A DNA stretch of 64,000 nucleotides from Bifidobacterium cuniculi (GTDB taxonomy: Bacteria > Actinomycetota > Actinomycetes > Actinomycetales > Bifidobacteriaceae). Numbering within the stretch: the stretch's first letter is position 1; each line of letters starts with the position of its first letter. A program made the position numbers and the translations under genes. Location: contig NZ_JGYV01000009.1 of assembly GCF_000741575.1 (NCBI RefSeq), positions 1 to 64,000 on the forward strand, in the 5' to 3' direction. The notes under the pieces are model-generated. The model searched no databases, was not told the origin of the DNA, and saw nothing but the letters and a program-made list of their open reading frames with translations. Of this stretch, positions 27,125 through 36,186 are shown piece after piece.

Positions 27125-30100
27125 CTACGCCTGCTTGCACAGTGCGATGCCGCAGCCCATCATCGCGATGCCCACCAGGACAACGCCGAGGTAGACGAGC
27201 CCCATGTTGACGCCCGGTCCGCCCGTCTCCGGGAGGATGACGCCGGGGGTGTTCTCGATCAGGTTGCCGTCCGACAGATCCTTGCCATCCACCTGAATCT
27301 TGATGCCTGTGAGATGGCTGGCATCAATGGTGAAGGTGTAGGTCTTGTCCGACAGGTTGTAGCCATCCGGCGCCTTGGTCTCGGTGAGGCGATACTCGCC
27401 CCACTGCAGCTTCGTGATCTCGAAGCGGCCGGTTTCCTTATCCTGGTCACCATTAGCGTCACACGTATCGGTGCAGTCCGTGATGGTCGTCGGATCAATC
27501 GCCGTCCACGTGTCGCCGTCCCTGCGCTCGAGCTTCCACTCGGAACCAGCCAGAACCTTCCCGGTATTGCCTTCCTCGACCTTGACCCAGTTCACCGAGC
27601 CAGTCTTGCGGAAGTTGTACGCGAAGTTGACGTAGTTGCCGACAGACTGAACGGTTGTGATTTCGGTTGGCGTGCCCTTGTCATCATGGTTCTTGGTGGC
27701 CTTGGCCCACGTAACCGGAGAGCCCTCGGTAGGAGCGGTATCGTGCACGAAGTAGTAGTACGAATCCTCATCAAGCTCATACCCTGCCGGAGCAGCAGTC
27801 TCATGCAGGCGGTACTTGCCAATACCGAGCTTCTCCAGCTTGAACTGGCCTCCACGATGATCGGTATCCGCACCGGTGCACTTGTCCGCAGACTCGGCGA
27901 CGCAATCCACGACGTCCGAATGATGCTTGTACTGCTTCGCAGTTGCGTCGAATTCTTCGAGCTCCCAAGTGGAGCCAGCCAGCGGATTGGTCGTGGGATG
28001 TTCGTTGTCGTATCCACCGTCAAGCTTGGCGAAGCCGAACTCAGTCGGAACGTCGGAGATCCACGGGAAACCGTTTACCATAGCGGGCGATTTGCCTGTA
28101 GTCCAGGTTACGTTTCCACCGCTGATCTTGAACTCATAGACGGTAGGATTCAGGAAGAAGCCAGCCGGAGCTACGGTCTCCTGGAGGGTGTACGTGCCGT
28201 CGGCCAGGTCCGTGACCTTGAAGAGGCCCACGGCTTGGTTCACATCGTGAGGACCGCTAGGCGTAGCAGCGCCATCAGCCAATGCAACTTCATCCGAAAG
28301 CTCCGCCACTGCTTGAGTCTCGTCATTGGACTGAACCGTGCGAACCGGTGCAGACGAACGCGCGGATACAGAGCATCCAGAAGGCGCGCCTTCCTTCACA
28401 TCCGCATACCAGCCATTGATGTAATAGCTCGACTCAGTGCCAGGAATCGGTATATCCGTTACACCGGGGTTGCCATTAGCATGATACTTATCACCATCAT
28501 TGTTACCCGTGACGATGATTTGGAAATTACCAGTCAATGGCACAGTGAACTTATACCAAGAATCGCTGCCACAATTCACCTTGGACATAGCGGTACCCGG
28601 GAAGGGATTGTTATTCTCAGTATCGTTCCAGTAGTACAGCTTTGCCTGACCACGATCCGTCCATTTCACGTACACATCCGTAGAAGTACGTTCCACAGGC
28701 TGAGTGACCGTAACGGTGACGGTGTCCTGCTTGTCACCAGACTTTGCGGTGATAATAGCAGTACCCGCTTTCAGGGCAGTCAGCGTTCCATCTTCACTCA
28801 CGGAAACGACATCGGCATTGGACGATTCCCAACTGGCGCTCAAGCCCGCTGGATCAGTCGTCACCGAGAGCTTCTGAGTGTCGCCCTGTTTCATGGAAAT
28901 GGGGCCTGAAGGCTTGATAGTGACTGAGTTCACCGTGATTGGCGTGCAGACGATGGTAACGGTGGCCTTCTTCGTGGGGTCAGACACAGAAGCAGCAGTG
29001 ATAGTGACAGTAGAATCTTCACCATCGTTTGCATTGCGCAGAACAGTGACTACGCCTTTGTCGACACTCACCATGGACGACGACGAGCTCCACTCCACGT
29101 CCTGCACAGCATCCGAGGGAAGCACCTGGGCAGTCAGTTCAACCTGCTGATTGGTTTCCAAGTTAATCGAGCCCGTCACTACCTGCCCATTCCGCAGGAT
29201 CTGCACGCCCGTCACCGCAGCCGTGTTATCCGTGATGGTCCACTTCTGGTTCGGCGTGGCACTTGTCTGCGTAAGCTCCCACTCGGAGCCCGCAAGACCG
29301 GTCGGCGATTCATCATCACCTTCCGCTCGCTTGCCCCACTCAACAGCTGCGCCACTCGGATTGTTCACGATTCCGGATTCGCCAGACAGGTTCTTGTTCG
29401 CAGGGGAAGTGATTTCAACACCTTGGGCGTTGTATACCTTGTCGATCTTGGCGTAATGGGCAGCATCGTCATCTCCCGTAATGATACGGTAGATGTTCTC
29501 ACTTCGCTGGTAACCCGTAGGGGCACCGACTTCCTTGATGTAATAGGTTGCATTCTTCTTCAGATTCTGGATCTTGAACACGCCCTGCGTCTGATCCTGA
29601 TCGACCAGGTTCTGGTTATCCGTAACCGTCAGGAGCGGAGTTCCGGTCGCACTAGTAGCCGCATCCAGCGAGCCGTAAACCCGGAAAGATGCCTTGGTGT
29701 CATTCGTCCCAACAGCGATGGGATTTCCAGCAGCATCGACCTTCTGCCAGCCAATGGTGGGGCAGTTGGTCTTGACTATTGCCGCCCACTGCAGGTTATG
29801 GCGCTCCTGGTCCATGTCGATGATGGAGGAGGAATCGCCTTCGCTCACACCGTCGCCGAAGGTGTACGCCTTCGTGGGGTTGTTCATGTAGAAGTTGCCA
29901 CCGACCCACACGCGGCCGTTGGTGGTCACGTGATCGTCAAAGGTACCGTTCGGCACCGTGATGGAGCCAAGCATGGCAGCGGCGGGATCGTCATTGACAG
30001 TGGCAATGCTGCTGTAGTCACGCTTGGGATAAGTAGTATCACCGTCGTACCAGCTTCCGCCGTTATCCCACCTATACTGCTTCTTGGCAGTCACCTGAGC

Positions 30101-31501
30101 ACTGGTGGCCTGACCGCCACGGATGGTTACGGAGGTAGCCTCGTTGAAGTTCCACATGATGGCCTTGGAGGCGGTCACGTATGCGTTTCGCTGATATTCG
30201 GTTGTATTGAGCTCATTCGCGTATCCGTTGCCGATCTCATACTTGGACCAGTCGCCACCCAGCTCATTCGCGCCGGCCCACCAAAAACGCCAGCCGTTGT
30301 GGAAGTCGACGTTCCCGCCTTCGACGTTGATGACCACAGAGGCTCCGTTGGGAATCTTCTCGAAAGCGAAGGAAGTGCCGCTGTAGCCATTATTGTTCAG
30401 ATCAGATGCCTTGATCTTGAATACCTGCAGCATGCTCTCACCGTCACCAGTGAACCGCAGCACGCGTTCGTTCACATTGAAGGTGGCTTCAATGATGGTC
30501 CGGTTCAGAATCTTCGTCCCGCCGTTTTCACCTTCTACACCCTCTTTACCGGAGTTGTACTTCGTACGCTTGTAGTCGCCTTGGTAGCTGCTGGAGGCCG
30601 TTACGGTACCGGTGGCTTCCATCGCATACAGTTCGTTCGACTGGGCAGTGACGGTTGTCGTGCCGAAATTGGTGAGGTCAGTCGTTGTCCCGTTGATGTT
30701 GACCGACGACAGCGGGTTGTTGACACCATAGGCAACGCTGTTGCCGTTGCTCCAGTCGTAGACAGACGTCCAGGAATTCGAACCGCCAGGATAGTCGATA
30801 CCGGGAGTCTTGTCTTTCAAGCCCATGGCGGCACTTTGATTACCGGCGATTTTCGCCGTATATGCAGGTTCACCGGTTTGCAAGGCTCCCAGCCAGCCAC
30901 GGCCACGGCCGAGGGGTGCGGCATCGTTCCAGCCGAGCACATTGACGGCCTTGCCATCCCTGTCGGTCATGCGGGACATCTGGGAAGAATCGGAACCGGC
31001 AACGATCAGTGCGTCACCGCTGTCCGGACGGACCTGGCCGCCGAAACCGACGATGCCGAAGCGGAAACCACGGCCGCTGTACGCCTTGCCGTCGGAGCCA
31101 TAGTTCGCACCCCAGGAATTCTTGATGCTATTGATGGCCAGACGGCCGCCAACCACCGTTAGGCCTTCCGCTTCAACAGCGTACGACTGACCCGGGGTCT
31201 GTCCGTTTTGACCATAAGCTGCCGTAGCACCCCCAGTAGTGGAAGGCGAGCCGATATACATATCTTGACCGACCCAGGTAGCGACACTGTCGTCCGTGGT
31301 GGAATCCGTCGTATCGTCTCCCAGCGGCCTGTCTTGTGGAATGCAGATGGCACCATCAGCCAACTCGCCGTCTGCATAGGCCTCGAAGGGTAGCAGAGAT
31401 GGTATGGCACATACGACCATCATGGTCAGCGCCGTAAACATAGCGAAGAGCCGCGGGCGCACCTTTGATGGCTGCCCGTGGCTCTGAATGCGTTCAGTCA
31501 T
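27125..31501 (-). CDS. Giant pilus tip adhesin with Big-type Ig domains and a CBM26-like module, LPETG-anchored
   Basis: 1458 residues. Signal peptide to about residue 43. Residues 45-600 form an adhesin region shared with the 1041-residue protein. Then a SpaA-like domain, two bacterial Ig (Big-2-like) domains at about 770-930 (VLPSDAVQDVEWSSSSSMVS; GDTQKLSVTTDPAGLSASWE), and a module at about 940-1035 with KLYYWNDTENNNPFPGTAMS and WYKFTVPLTG, the pattern of starch-binding CBM26. Several Cna-B domains follow, then LPETG near 1420, a hydrophobic helix and CKQA. ATG has an AGGGGAGAG site. It is the first gene of the canonical tip-shaft-sortase set. Confidence 0.9.
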   Translation of the reverse strand: MTERIQSHGQPSKVRPRLFAMFTALTMMVVCAIPSLLPFEAYADGELADGAICIPQDRPLGDDTTDSTTDDSVATWVGQDMYIGSPSTTGGATAAYGQNGQTPGQSYAVEAEGLTVVGGRLAINSIKNSWGANYGSDGKAYSGRGFRFGIVGFGGQVRPDSGDALIVAGSDSSQMSRMTDRDGKAVNVLGWNDAAPLGRGRGWLGALQTGEPAYTAKIAGNQSAAMGLKDKTPGIDYPGGSNSWTSVYDWSNGNSVAYGVNNPLSSVNINGTTTDLTNFGTTTVTAQSNELYAMEATGTVTASSSYQGDYKRTKYNSGKEGVEGENGGTKILNRTIIEATFNVNERVLRFTGDGESMLQVFKIKASDLNNNGYSGTSFAFEKIPNGASVVINVEGGNVDFHNGWRFWWAGANELGGDWSKYEIGNGYANELNTTEYQRNAYVTASKAIMWNFNEATSVTIRGGQATSAQVTAKKQYRWDNGGSWYDGDTTYPKRDYSSIATVNDDPAAAMLGSITVPNGTFDDHVTTNGRVWVGGNFYMNNPTKAYTFGDGVSEGDSSSIIDMDQERHNLQWAAIVKTNCPTIGWQKVDAAGNPIAVGTNDTKASFRVYGSLDAATSATGTPLLTVTDNQNLVDQDQTQGVFKIQNLKKNATYYIKEVGAPTGYQRSENIYRIITGDDDAAHYAKIDKVYNAQGVEITSPANKNLSGESGIVNNPSGAAVEWGKRAEGDDESPTGLAGSEWELTQTSATPNQKWTITDNTAAVTGVQILRNGQVVTGSINLETNQQVELTAQVLPSDAVQDVEWSSSSSMVSVDKGVVTVLRNANDGEDSTVTITAASVSDPTKKATVTIVCTPITVNSVTIKPSGPISMKQGDTQKLSVTTDPAGLSASWESSNADVVSVSEDGTLTALKAGTAIITAKSGDKQDTVTVTVTQPVERTSTDVYVKWTDRGQAKLYYWNDTENNNPFPGTAMSKVNCGSDSWYKFTVPLTGNFQIIVTGNNDGDKYHANGNPGVTDIPIPGTESSYYINGWYADVKEGAPSGCSVSARSSAPVRTVQSNDETQAVAELSDEVALADGAATPSGPHDVNQAVGLFKVTDLADGTYTLQETVAPAGFFLNPTVYEFKISGGNVTWTTGKSPAMVNGFPWISDVPTEFGFAKLDGGYDNEHPTTNPLAGSTWELEEFDATAKQYKHHSDVVDCVAESADKCTGADTDHRGGQFKLEKLGIGKYRLHETAAPAGYELDEDSYYYFVHDTAPTEGSPVTWAKATKNHDDKGTPTEITTVQSVGNYVNFAYNFRKTGSVNWVKVEEGNTGKVLAGSEWKLERRDGDTWTAIDPTTITDCTDTCDANGDQDKETGRFEITKLQWGEYRLTETKAPDGYNLSDKTYTFTIDASHLTGIKIQVDGKDLSDGNLIENTPGVILPETGGPGVNMGLVYLGVVLVGIAMMGCGIALCKQA

Positions 31502-32270
31502 AGGTCTCTCCCCTTATTGGTTCTCTCCAACGCACAATCGGGTGGTCATCGCGAATCGTTCCCTGAGATCGTGGTTCACGGTGTGTGCGCTCCTACGTGC
31601 AACCCTTTGCATCTGCGCCACGTGTGCTCGACACGACCTCCCTGTTCGCTTATCGCTTTGACTGCATTAGTCACTTATTTTACTCACGGCGGAAATATTC
31701 CACACAGGCAACAGTCAACTGAAAGCCTTCAGTCCCTAGAATCACTAGGTTCCGTCGGCGTTTCGCATCGGCTGAAACCGCACGGAATATACCGTCGCAA
31801 GTACTTGCCGAACCATTCAACCATATGCATCACGTCGATTCAATGGATACAGCAGCACCACCATCATTTCTCCCCAATTCTGCACAATGTCCACACACTT
31901 CTGCCAGATATGTCTCAAAAGTCGGCACCGGATGCACTGCCGTCATCCTCGCTCAAAATGCCTAATTCATCGGCATAAGCTCGTCGTCGATGCCGTCGTC
32001 GCTCTTCACGTCTCCTTCACACGTTGCGAGCGTATTCAACCCATCGGCGGTTTCCTTCGGACAGTGGCAGGCAACGGTGCGGCGGAAACGGCGGATCGCC
32101 ACGTCGGCCGCTCAGCTGCGGGCAAAGTCGCCATCGGTCAGTTCACGACAGGACACACGATTGTCTTACGGGGACAGTCGTCAGTGGCCTATGCTGTCGG
32201 CAGGTCAGTGTGCCGGACGCCGACGGTGGCGGGACAACGGCGCACGATGCTTTTGCCGGAGGTGATGGGC
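31502..32270. other. Promoter region of the pilus locus; no gene seen
   Basis: 769 bases between the divergent pilus adhesin and small membrane-protein genes. The stretch 31640-31700 is AT-richer and probably holds the pilus promoter. The open frames here lack coding character. Confidence 0.5.
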
Positions 32271-32447
32271 ATGAACGGGACACAGCGGTATGGATGGGCG
32301 GCAGCCGTCTGGACGTGTGCGTTCTTCGTCGTCGGTACGGTGCTCGCGCTGGTCGGATGGCACGGGACGGCGGCAGCGTCGTCGGGTGAATCGGGAAGCG
32401 GGAGGCCGGAATGCGGTCGGGACTGCTTCGGGAAGGAGTCGGGATGA
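32271..32447 (+). CDS. Small membrane protein, 58 residues, unknown function
   Basis: ATG at 32271 lies 8 bases after GGAGG. One membrane helix (AAAVWTCAFFVVGTVLALVGW, about residues 10-30) is followed by a Ser/Gly-rich segment with two cysteines (PECGRDCFGKESG). I do not recognise the family. Its stop overlaps the next start (ATGA), so the two genes form a coupled pair. Confidence 0.55.
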   Translation: MNGTQRYGWAAAVWTCAFFVVGTVLALVGWHGTAAASSGESGSGRPECGRDCFGKESG

Positions 32448-32779
32448 AGGAGATCATCAGGGCGGTCATCAAAGGGAATGCGGTGCCGGCGGAGCAGCGC
32501 GGGATGGGGAAGGTCAGCAATCATGTGATCACGGCGATCATCGTGGTGGCGTATGTGGTGGCCGAAGGCGTGCGGATGCTGATGAAGCATGACTGGGGGC
32601 TGTGGTGGGGTGCGGTCGGGGTCGGGGTGGTGCTGTTCCTGGTGTGCGAGGCGGTGCTGTATATGGTGCGCGAGCCCGGGGCGCCGGCGCCGGCAAGGAA
32701 GGCGTCGGGGTGGAGAGTGGTGCTGGCGGGAGTGGTGGCCGTGGTTTGGGTTGCGGCGTGGGTTTGGTGGGGGTGGTGA
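32444..32779 (+). CDS. Small membrane protein, 111 residues, unknown function
   Basis: Begins MKEIIRAVIKGNAVPAEQRG; the GGAAGGAG site is inside the upstream gene. Three hydrophobic helices are visible (about VITAIIVVAYVV, WGAVGVGVVLFLVC, VVLAGVVAVVWVAAWVW). Family unknown to me. With the preceding 58-residue protein it forms a two-gene membrane unit divergent from the pilus operon. Confidence 0.6.
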   Translation: MKEIIRAVIKGNAVPAEQRGMGKVSNHVITAIIVVAYVVAEGVRMLMKHDWGLWWGAVGVGVVLFLVCEAVLYMVREPGAPAPARKASGWRVVLAGVVAVVWVAAWVWWGW

Positions 32780-33473
32780 GCTCTGCACAGGGTATAGTGG
32801 CACTGGTGTGACCCGCAGTGCAATCCGCTTCGGTGGTGCGGGTTCCAATCGTCAAGCGAGAGGCCGGCAGTAGTGTTGGCCTTCTTGCTTATGTTGGGCG
32901 GTATGCGGGTAAGTACGGGTCTCAAATAGGCAAATGCGGGACCATCGGTCGAGCGTGTTGCCTGGGGGTTGGTCGGCCCAATCGTCAGCACGCTTGATAT
33001 CGCGTCCGCCAGTATGCGGGAGATCGTCACTTGTCTGGCTTTTCACGCATGAGTTGCGCGGAAGGTCAGGGGAACGGCTCAGCACGGCGAGCAGGCAGAC
33101 CGCGCACGGCAATACATGGGTCCGGCGAGCGCCAAATGTTCGTGGCAGCTTGGCGTGCCAGCAGTTTCAAGGTCTTCGGCAATGGCTTGAGCCACGCATT
33201 TGTTTATAATGGCCGTCAGGTACTTGCATCACAACCCGCCGCATGGCGGTGCAGGTCCCTGTTGTTAAGTGATAGGCCAGCAGTAGTGCTGGCCTATCAC
33301 TTGTATTGGGCGGTATGCGGGTGAGTACGGGTGTCGTCAGTGTGCGCGATGGTGTTTCAAATGTTAGTGTGGTGGAGGCTGACGAACATGAATCATATTC
33401 GTCAGCCTCCCGTCCCTGGACACCTATGCGTTCAGATGGGAGGAAAGCCGTTACGGGCATCGGAACGATCTCG
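32780..33473. other. Gene-poor region with terminators and a direct repeat
   Basis: No gene supported. Two similar segments of about 50 bp at about 32865-32925 and 33277-33333 share CAGTAGTG-TGGCCT and GGGCGGTATGCGGGT-AGTACGGG. Each begins with a hairpin. The second hairpin, 33269-33300, has perfect 14-bp arms (GTGATAGGCCAGCA) and could end transcripts from either side. Confidence 0.5.
33269..33300. terminator. Perfect 14-bp hairpin
   Basis: GTGATAGGCCAGCA and its complement flank GTAG. It lies 3' of both the plus-strand membrane pair and the minus-strand nuclease gene, so it may serve as a shared terminator. Confidence 0.6.
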
Positions 33474-34268
33474 TCAGCGGGGAACCACGAACTTCGGAAG
33501 CATCGCAAGGTTGGAGCCCCGGCCCAGGGAGGCGGCCGGTTGCTCCATAACGTATTTCCACGATCGGTACCAGGAATCACCGTCATCTTCAAGTTGTCGG
33601 TCTCCGCCGTGCATCACGTAAAGAGCGTCCAGTATTCGTTGGAACTCCTGCGGGCTATTGCTAAAACGAACCGCAAGCTTTGCGGCATTTATCTGTTTCT
33701 GCGCAGTCTCGAAATCATGCGCATCGCCAAGGAAAGCATGTTCCAAATTGCGTGAGACATAAAACAGTCGGTACGGGATGCCTTCAACCGATTCCAAGCC
33801 CATCAGCGACCGTATGGCATCTCGTTTGGCATGCATAATCTTGCGCTGGCACTCAGGGTTGCGAACGGCAATCGTCGTATCGCTGTATTCTACTTTGTCA
33901 TGGCTGCCTTGGAGCACTTGCCCGTCCGGAATAAAGGCTCCATCCAAATCGATAACCTGCACTACATATGCATAGCTTCGCTTGCGTATGTCCGAATCAA
34001 GGATATAGCTCTTGACCCTGTCACGGACAACCGCACGCACGTCCGCGTTCACGAGCAATCCCGCGTTGCGTGCGTTTTGCGGAAACATGGACAAGGTTGC
34101 TACGTTGCAGCGGAACTCACTACCCCATACACGCCACCCTTTTGGCGCACGCATCTCAGGCGTTGCGTCACGTTCATCAAAAAGCGCCTGAAATGATGGC
34201 ACCAGCAACGTGGAATCACTCTCGCCTTCCACCAGCATGAGCACTATGTTGGGACTGGACTTGCTCAT
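33474..34268 (-). CDS. TOPRIM-like nuclease partner of an AAA ATPase (DUF4435/OLD-nuclease type)
   Basis: 264 residues. The N-terminus has LMLVEGESDSTLL (about 10-22), where the glutamate of a TOPRIM site is expected, and VVQVIDLDGAFI (about 103-114) with the DxD pair. The remainder is helical and has no motif I recognise. The start overlaps the ATPase stop by 4 bases (ATGA), so the two proteins are made together. Such pairs include OLD, Gabija, PARIS and AbiL systems. It is unrelated by eye to the RloB-like protein at 15078-15716. Confidence 0.65.
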   Translation of the reverse strand: MSKSSPNIVLMLVEGESDSTLLVPSFQALFDERDATPEMRAPKGWRVWGSEFRCNVATLSMFPQNARNAGLLVNADVRAVVRDRVKSYILDSDIRKRSYAYVVQVIDLDGAFIPDGQVLQGSHDKVEYSDTTIAVRNPECQRKIMHAKRDAIRSLMGLESVEGIPYRLFYVSRNLEHAFLGDAHDFETAQKQINAAKLAVRFSNSPQEFQRILDALYVMHGGDRQLEDDGDSWYRSWKYVMEQPAASLGRGSNLAMLPKFVVPR

Positions 34269-35719
34269 CGAGCCTCCGACCCGGCGCCCGCCAACAATGC
34301 ATCCACGGCATCATTGATACGTATATCCAAGTCATCATCTGAGTACCCGGCCAACGTGAACTCCGCGCCCATGAGCTGCGGTTGAAGGAACCGGTACAGC
34401 GGAACAGTTCCACCGCCGGTCGCCAACGCCTCAAGATAGATCTTGCGCCCATTGCTGGTATGACTGATGGACTTGAACGGCACGAAGCGCTGGTCGGGGT
34501 CCAGCGTAGTGAGCACGATGCGGTCCGTGACCCCGAGCCGTTCCAACGCACGTAGATTATGCGCGGTGAAAATCAGCTGCCCTCGTGCATGCTGCTGGAA
34601 CAGGTGCAACAGCTCTCCGAGCAGATATTCGAAGAGACCGTTGTCGAATTCGTCGATCACTACACACGCATCGGCGTCATTGTAGACGCGGATCAGGTAA
34701 TTGAGCATACCGATAATCCGCAGCACGCCCTCGGATTCATTACGCAAAGGAATACGTCTGCCATCGCGCACGCTCATCGCTTCAGACCGTACAGCGACGC
34801 TGCCGTCATCAAGCAAAAGAGATCCCAGTTCCCTCAGCTCTATGGTCAGTCCGGGGATGACCGTAGGCAGGATTTGGTTGAACACGTCGACATTGCGCTG
34901 CAGGCACTCATAGTCCTCCCGTGTCAGTGCATTGGCCTGGGTCAGCGGCAGGATGCGGTCGTCGTAATGGCCGTTGTCGCGTCGTGCCGCCAGCGGCATC
35001 GCCTGGTAACTTACTACGGCATTGCGGTCAGTGGTCAGGATGAACAGGTCATTGGACGCGTAGTCGCGAAGCTGATGCAGCCCGTCGAATAGCAAGTCGC
35101 CATGTTTCGTCATCGCCGTCTGGGCAGCGCGCGACAGTGGCCGCTTGGGGTTGCGTACTGCTTCCGCGACATCGTGTAGGAAGGGGCGGGAGAACAGTAG
35201 GGAACGACCATCACGACGGGCCTCACGCTGCGACAGCAGGAGTTCATCGCGCAAGACTCTGTCAGTGGCGGCAACGCTGCGCCAGACGTATTCGGGAGCC
35301 AAGGCGAGGTCATGGGCGTCGCCGTATTTGGTCTCCACTACCGGCACGCCCAATCGCTTGCGGGTCTTGCCGAGCCACACTTTTTCGGAGGCGATTTGCA
35401 GAGAAGTCTCCCCCGGCGCATATTCGACTTCGTAGCGTAGATAGAACTTCTCTGCGTCGGCATTTTCCAAGGCAAAGACCGCTCCGACAACGGACCGGTC
35501 ACAACCGGCCATGACCCACTCGGATGCGCCGGCTGGCAGTTCATCACCCATACAGGTGTTCTTCAACAGCTGCAGCGCGTTGACCACGGCGGTCTTGCCG
35601 GATCCATTGGGACCGTAGATGCCGGTTATGCTGCCGCCAGCCGGCGTTTCCTTGAATCGCACAACACCATGCTCGACATTCTTCACGTTGTGCAGGGATA
35701 TCTCCAGCAACCTCACCAT
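34265..35719 (-). CDS. AAA15-type ATPase of a second ATPase-nuclease operon
   Basis: 484 residues. The N-terminal strand and Walker A read LHNVKNVEHGVV and GIYGPNGSGKTAVVNAL (about 33-49). The Walker B region ACVVIDEFDNGLFEYLLGEL lies near 356 and the H-loop-like LIFTAHNLRALE near 385. This SMC-like ATPase is of the AAA15 class, with a long helical insertion. Neighbour and class suggest a phage-sensing ATPase. No regulator gene is adjacent. Confidence 0.85.
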   Translation of the reverse strand: MVRLLEISLHNVKNVEHGVVRFKETPAGGSITGIYGPNGSGKTAVVNALQLLKNTCMGDELPAGASEWVMAGCDRSVVGAVFALENADAEKFYLRYEVEYAPGETSLQIASEKVWLGKTRKRLGVPVVETKYGDAHDLALAPEYVWRSVAATDRVLRDELLLSQREARRDGRSLLFSRPFLHDVAEAVRNPKRPLSRAAQTAMTKHGDLLFDGLHQLRDYASNDLFILTTDRNAVVSYQAMPLAARRDNGHYDDRILPLTQANALTREDYECLQRNVDVFNQILPTVIPGLTIELRELGSLLLDDGSVAVRSEAMSVRDGRRIPLRNESEGVLRIIGMLNYLIRVYNDADACVVIDEFDNGLFEYLLGELLHLFQQHARGQLIFTAHNLRALERLGVTDRIVLTTLDPDQRFVPFKSISHTSNGRKIYLEALATGGGTVPLYRFLQPQLMGAEFTLAGYSDDDLDIRINDAVDALLAGAGSEAR

Positions 35720-35909
35720 TACGCGCTCCCGACGTGCAAAAACTCAAAATCAAGTTAAAAAATCAGTTTTATGGATTTTAGACGGTTTCAGGGTTAAAAA
35801 CAACATGAGCGTGTCGTGCGGCAGCGGACGCCCTGCTGGAGGAAGGAGCCGCTTTTGAAGCATTCGAGGCTGCGTCTAGCCGTATTGCAGCGATCTTCGC
35901 CGAGCATCG

Positions 35910-36044
35910 TCAGTGTGCGCGCTTGCCCAGCGGCGGGTTGTCGTCCACCACCGCGCTGTCCATGCCGAAATACTGAAGGACGTCTTCGTTGTTGTCGAAG
36001 CGGTCTTCAAGGTCCTCGTTGCCGAGCTGATATCGGCTGTTCAT
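35910..36044 (-). CDS. Short acidic ORF, possible N-terminal remnant of a CopG-type antitoxin
   Basis: 44 residues from an ATG with a good AGAGGAG site. The sequence (LGNEDLEDRFDNNEDVLQYF) resembles from memory the N-terminus of CopG/BrnA-like antitoxins, but the ribbon-helix-helix part is absent. No toxin gene is next to it. It may be a remnant or a chance ORF. Confidence 0.35.
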   Translation of the reverse strand: MNSRYQLGNEDLEDRFDNNEDVLQYFGMDSAVVDDNPPLGKRAH

Positions 36045-36186
36045 AAGTCGGCTCCTCTCTTTATCGGGGTCGTCCGGGGTCCGGGGAATGGGATAAGTCG
36101 TCTCGTGTCGGTCAGGTTATCCACATATCCACATTTTCACAAGGGTCGGTGGCGCGCTGCGGGCAGGCACGGTAGGGTCTTGCGTC
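36045..36186 (+). promoter_or_regulatory. Promoter of the first DUF559-type gene, with DnaA-box-like motif and leaderless start
   Basis: TTATCCACATATCCACA lies at 36117-36133; its first nine bases equal the consensus DnaA box. A TAGGGT -10 element at 36173-36178 ends 8 bases before the ATG, which predicts a leaderless mRNA. The motif lies 53 bases upstream of the start. The second DUF559-type gene has the same arrangement. Confidence 0.6.

Noticed and set aside
32800-32870. Possible tRNA-like sequence (TATAGTGGCACTGG ... GCGGGTTCCAATC)
   Set aside because: Some tRNA-like words occur, but no acceptor stem or full cloverleaf can be drawn.
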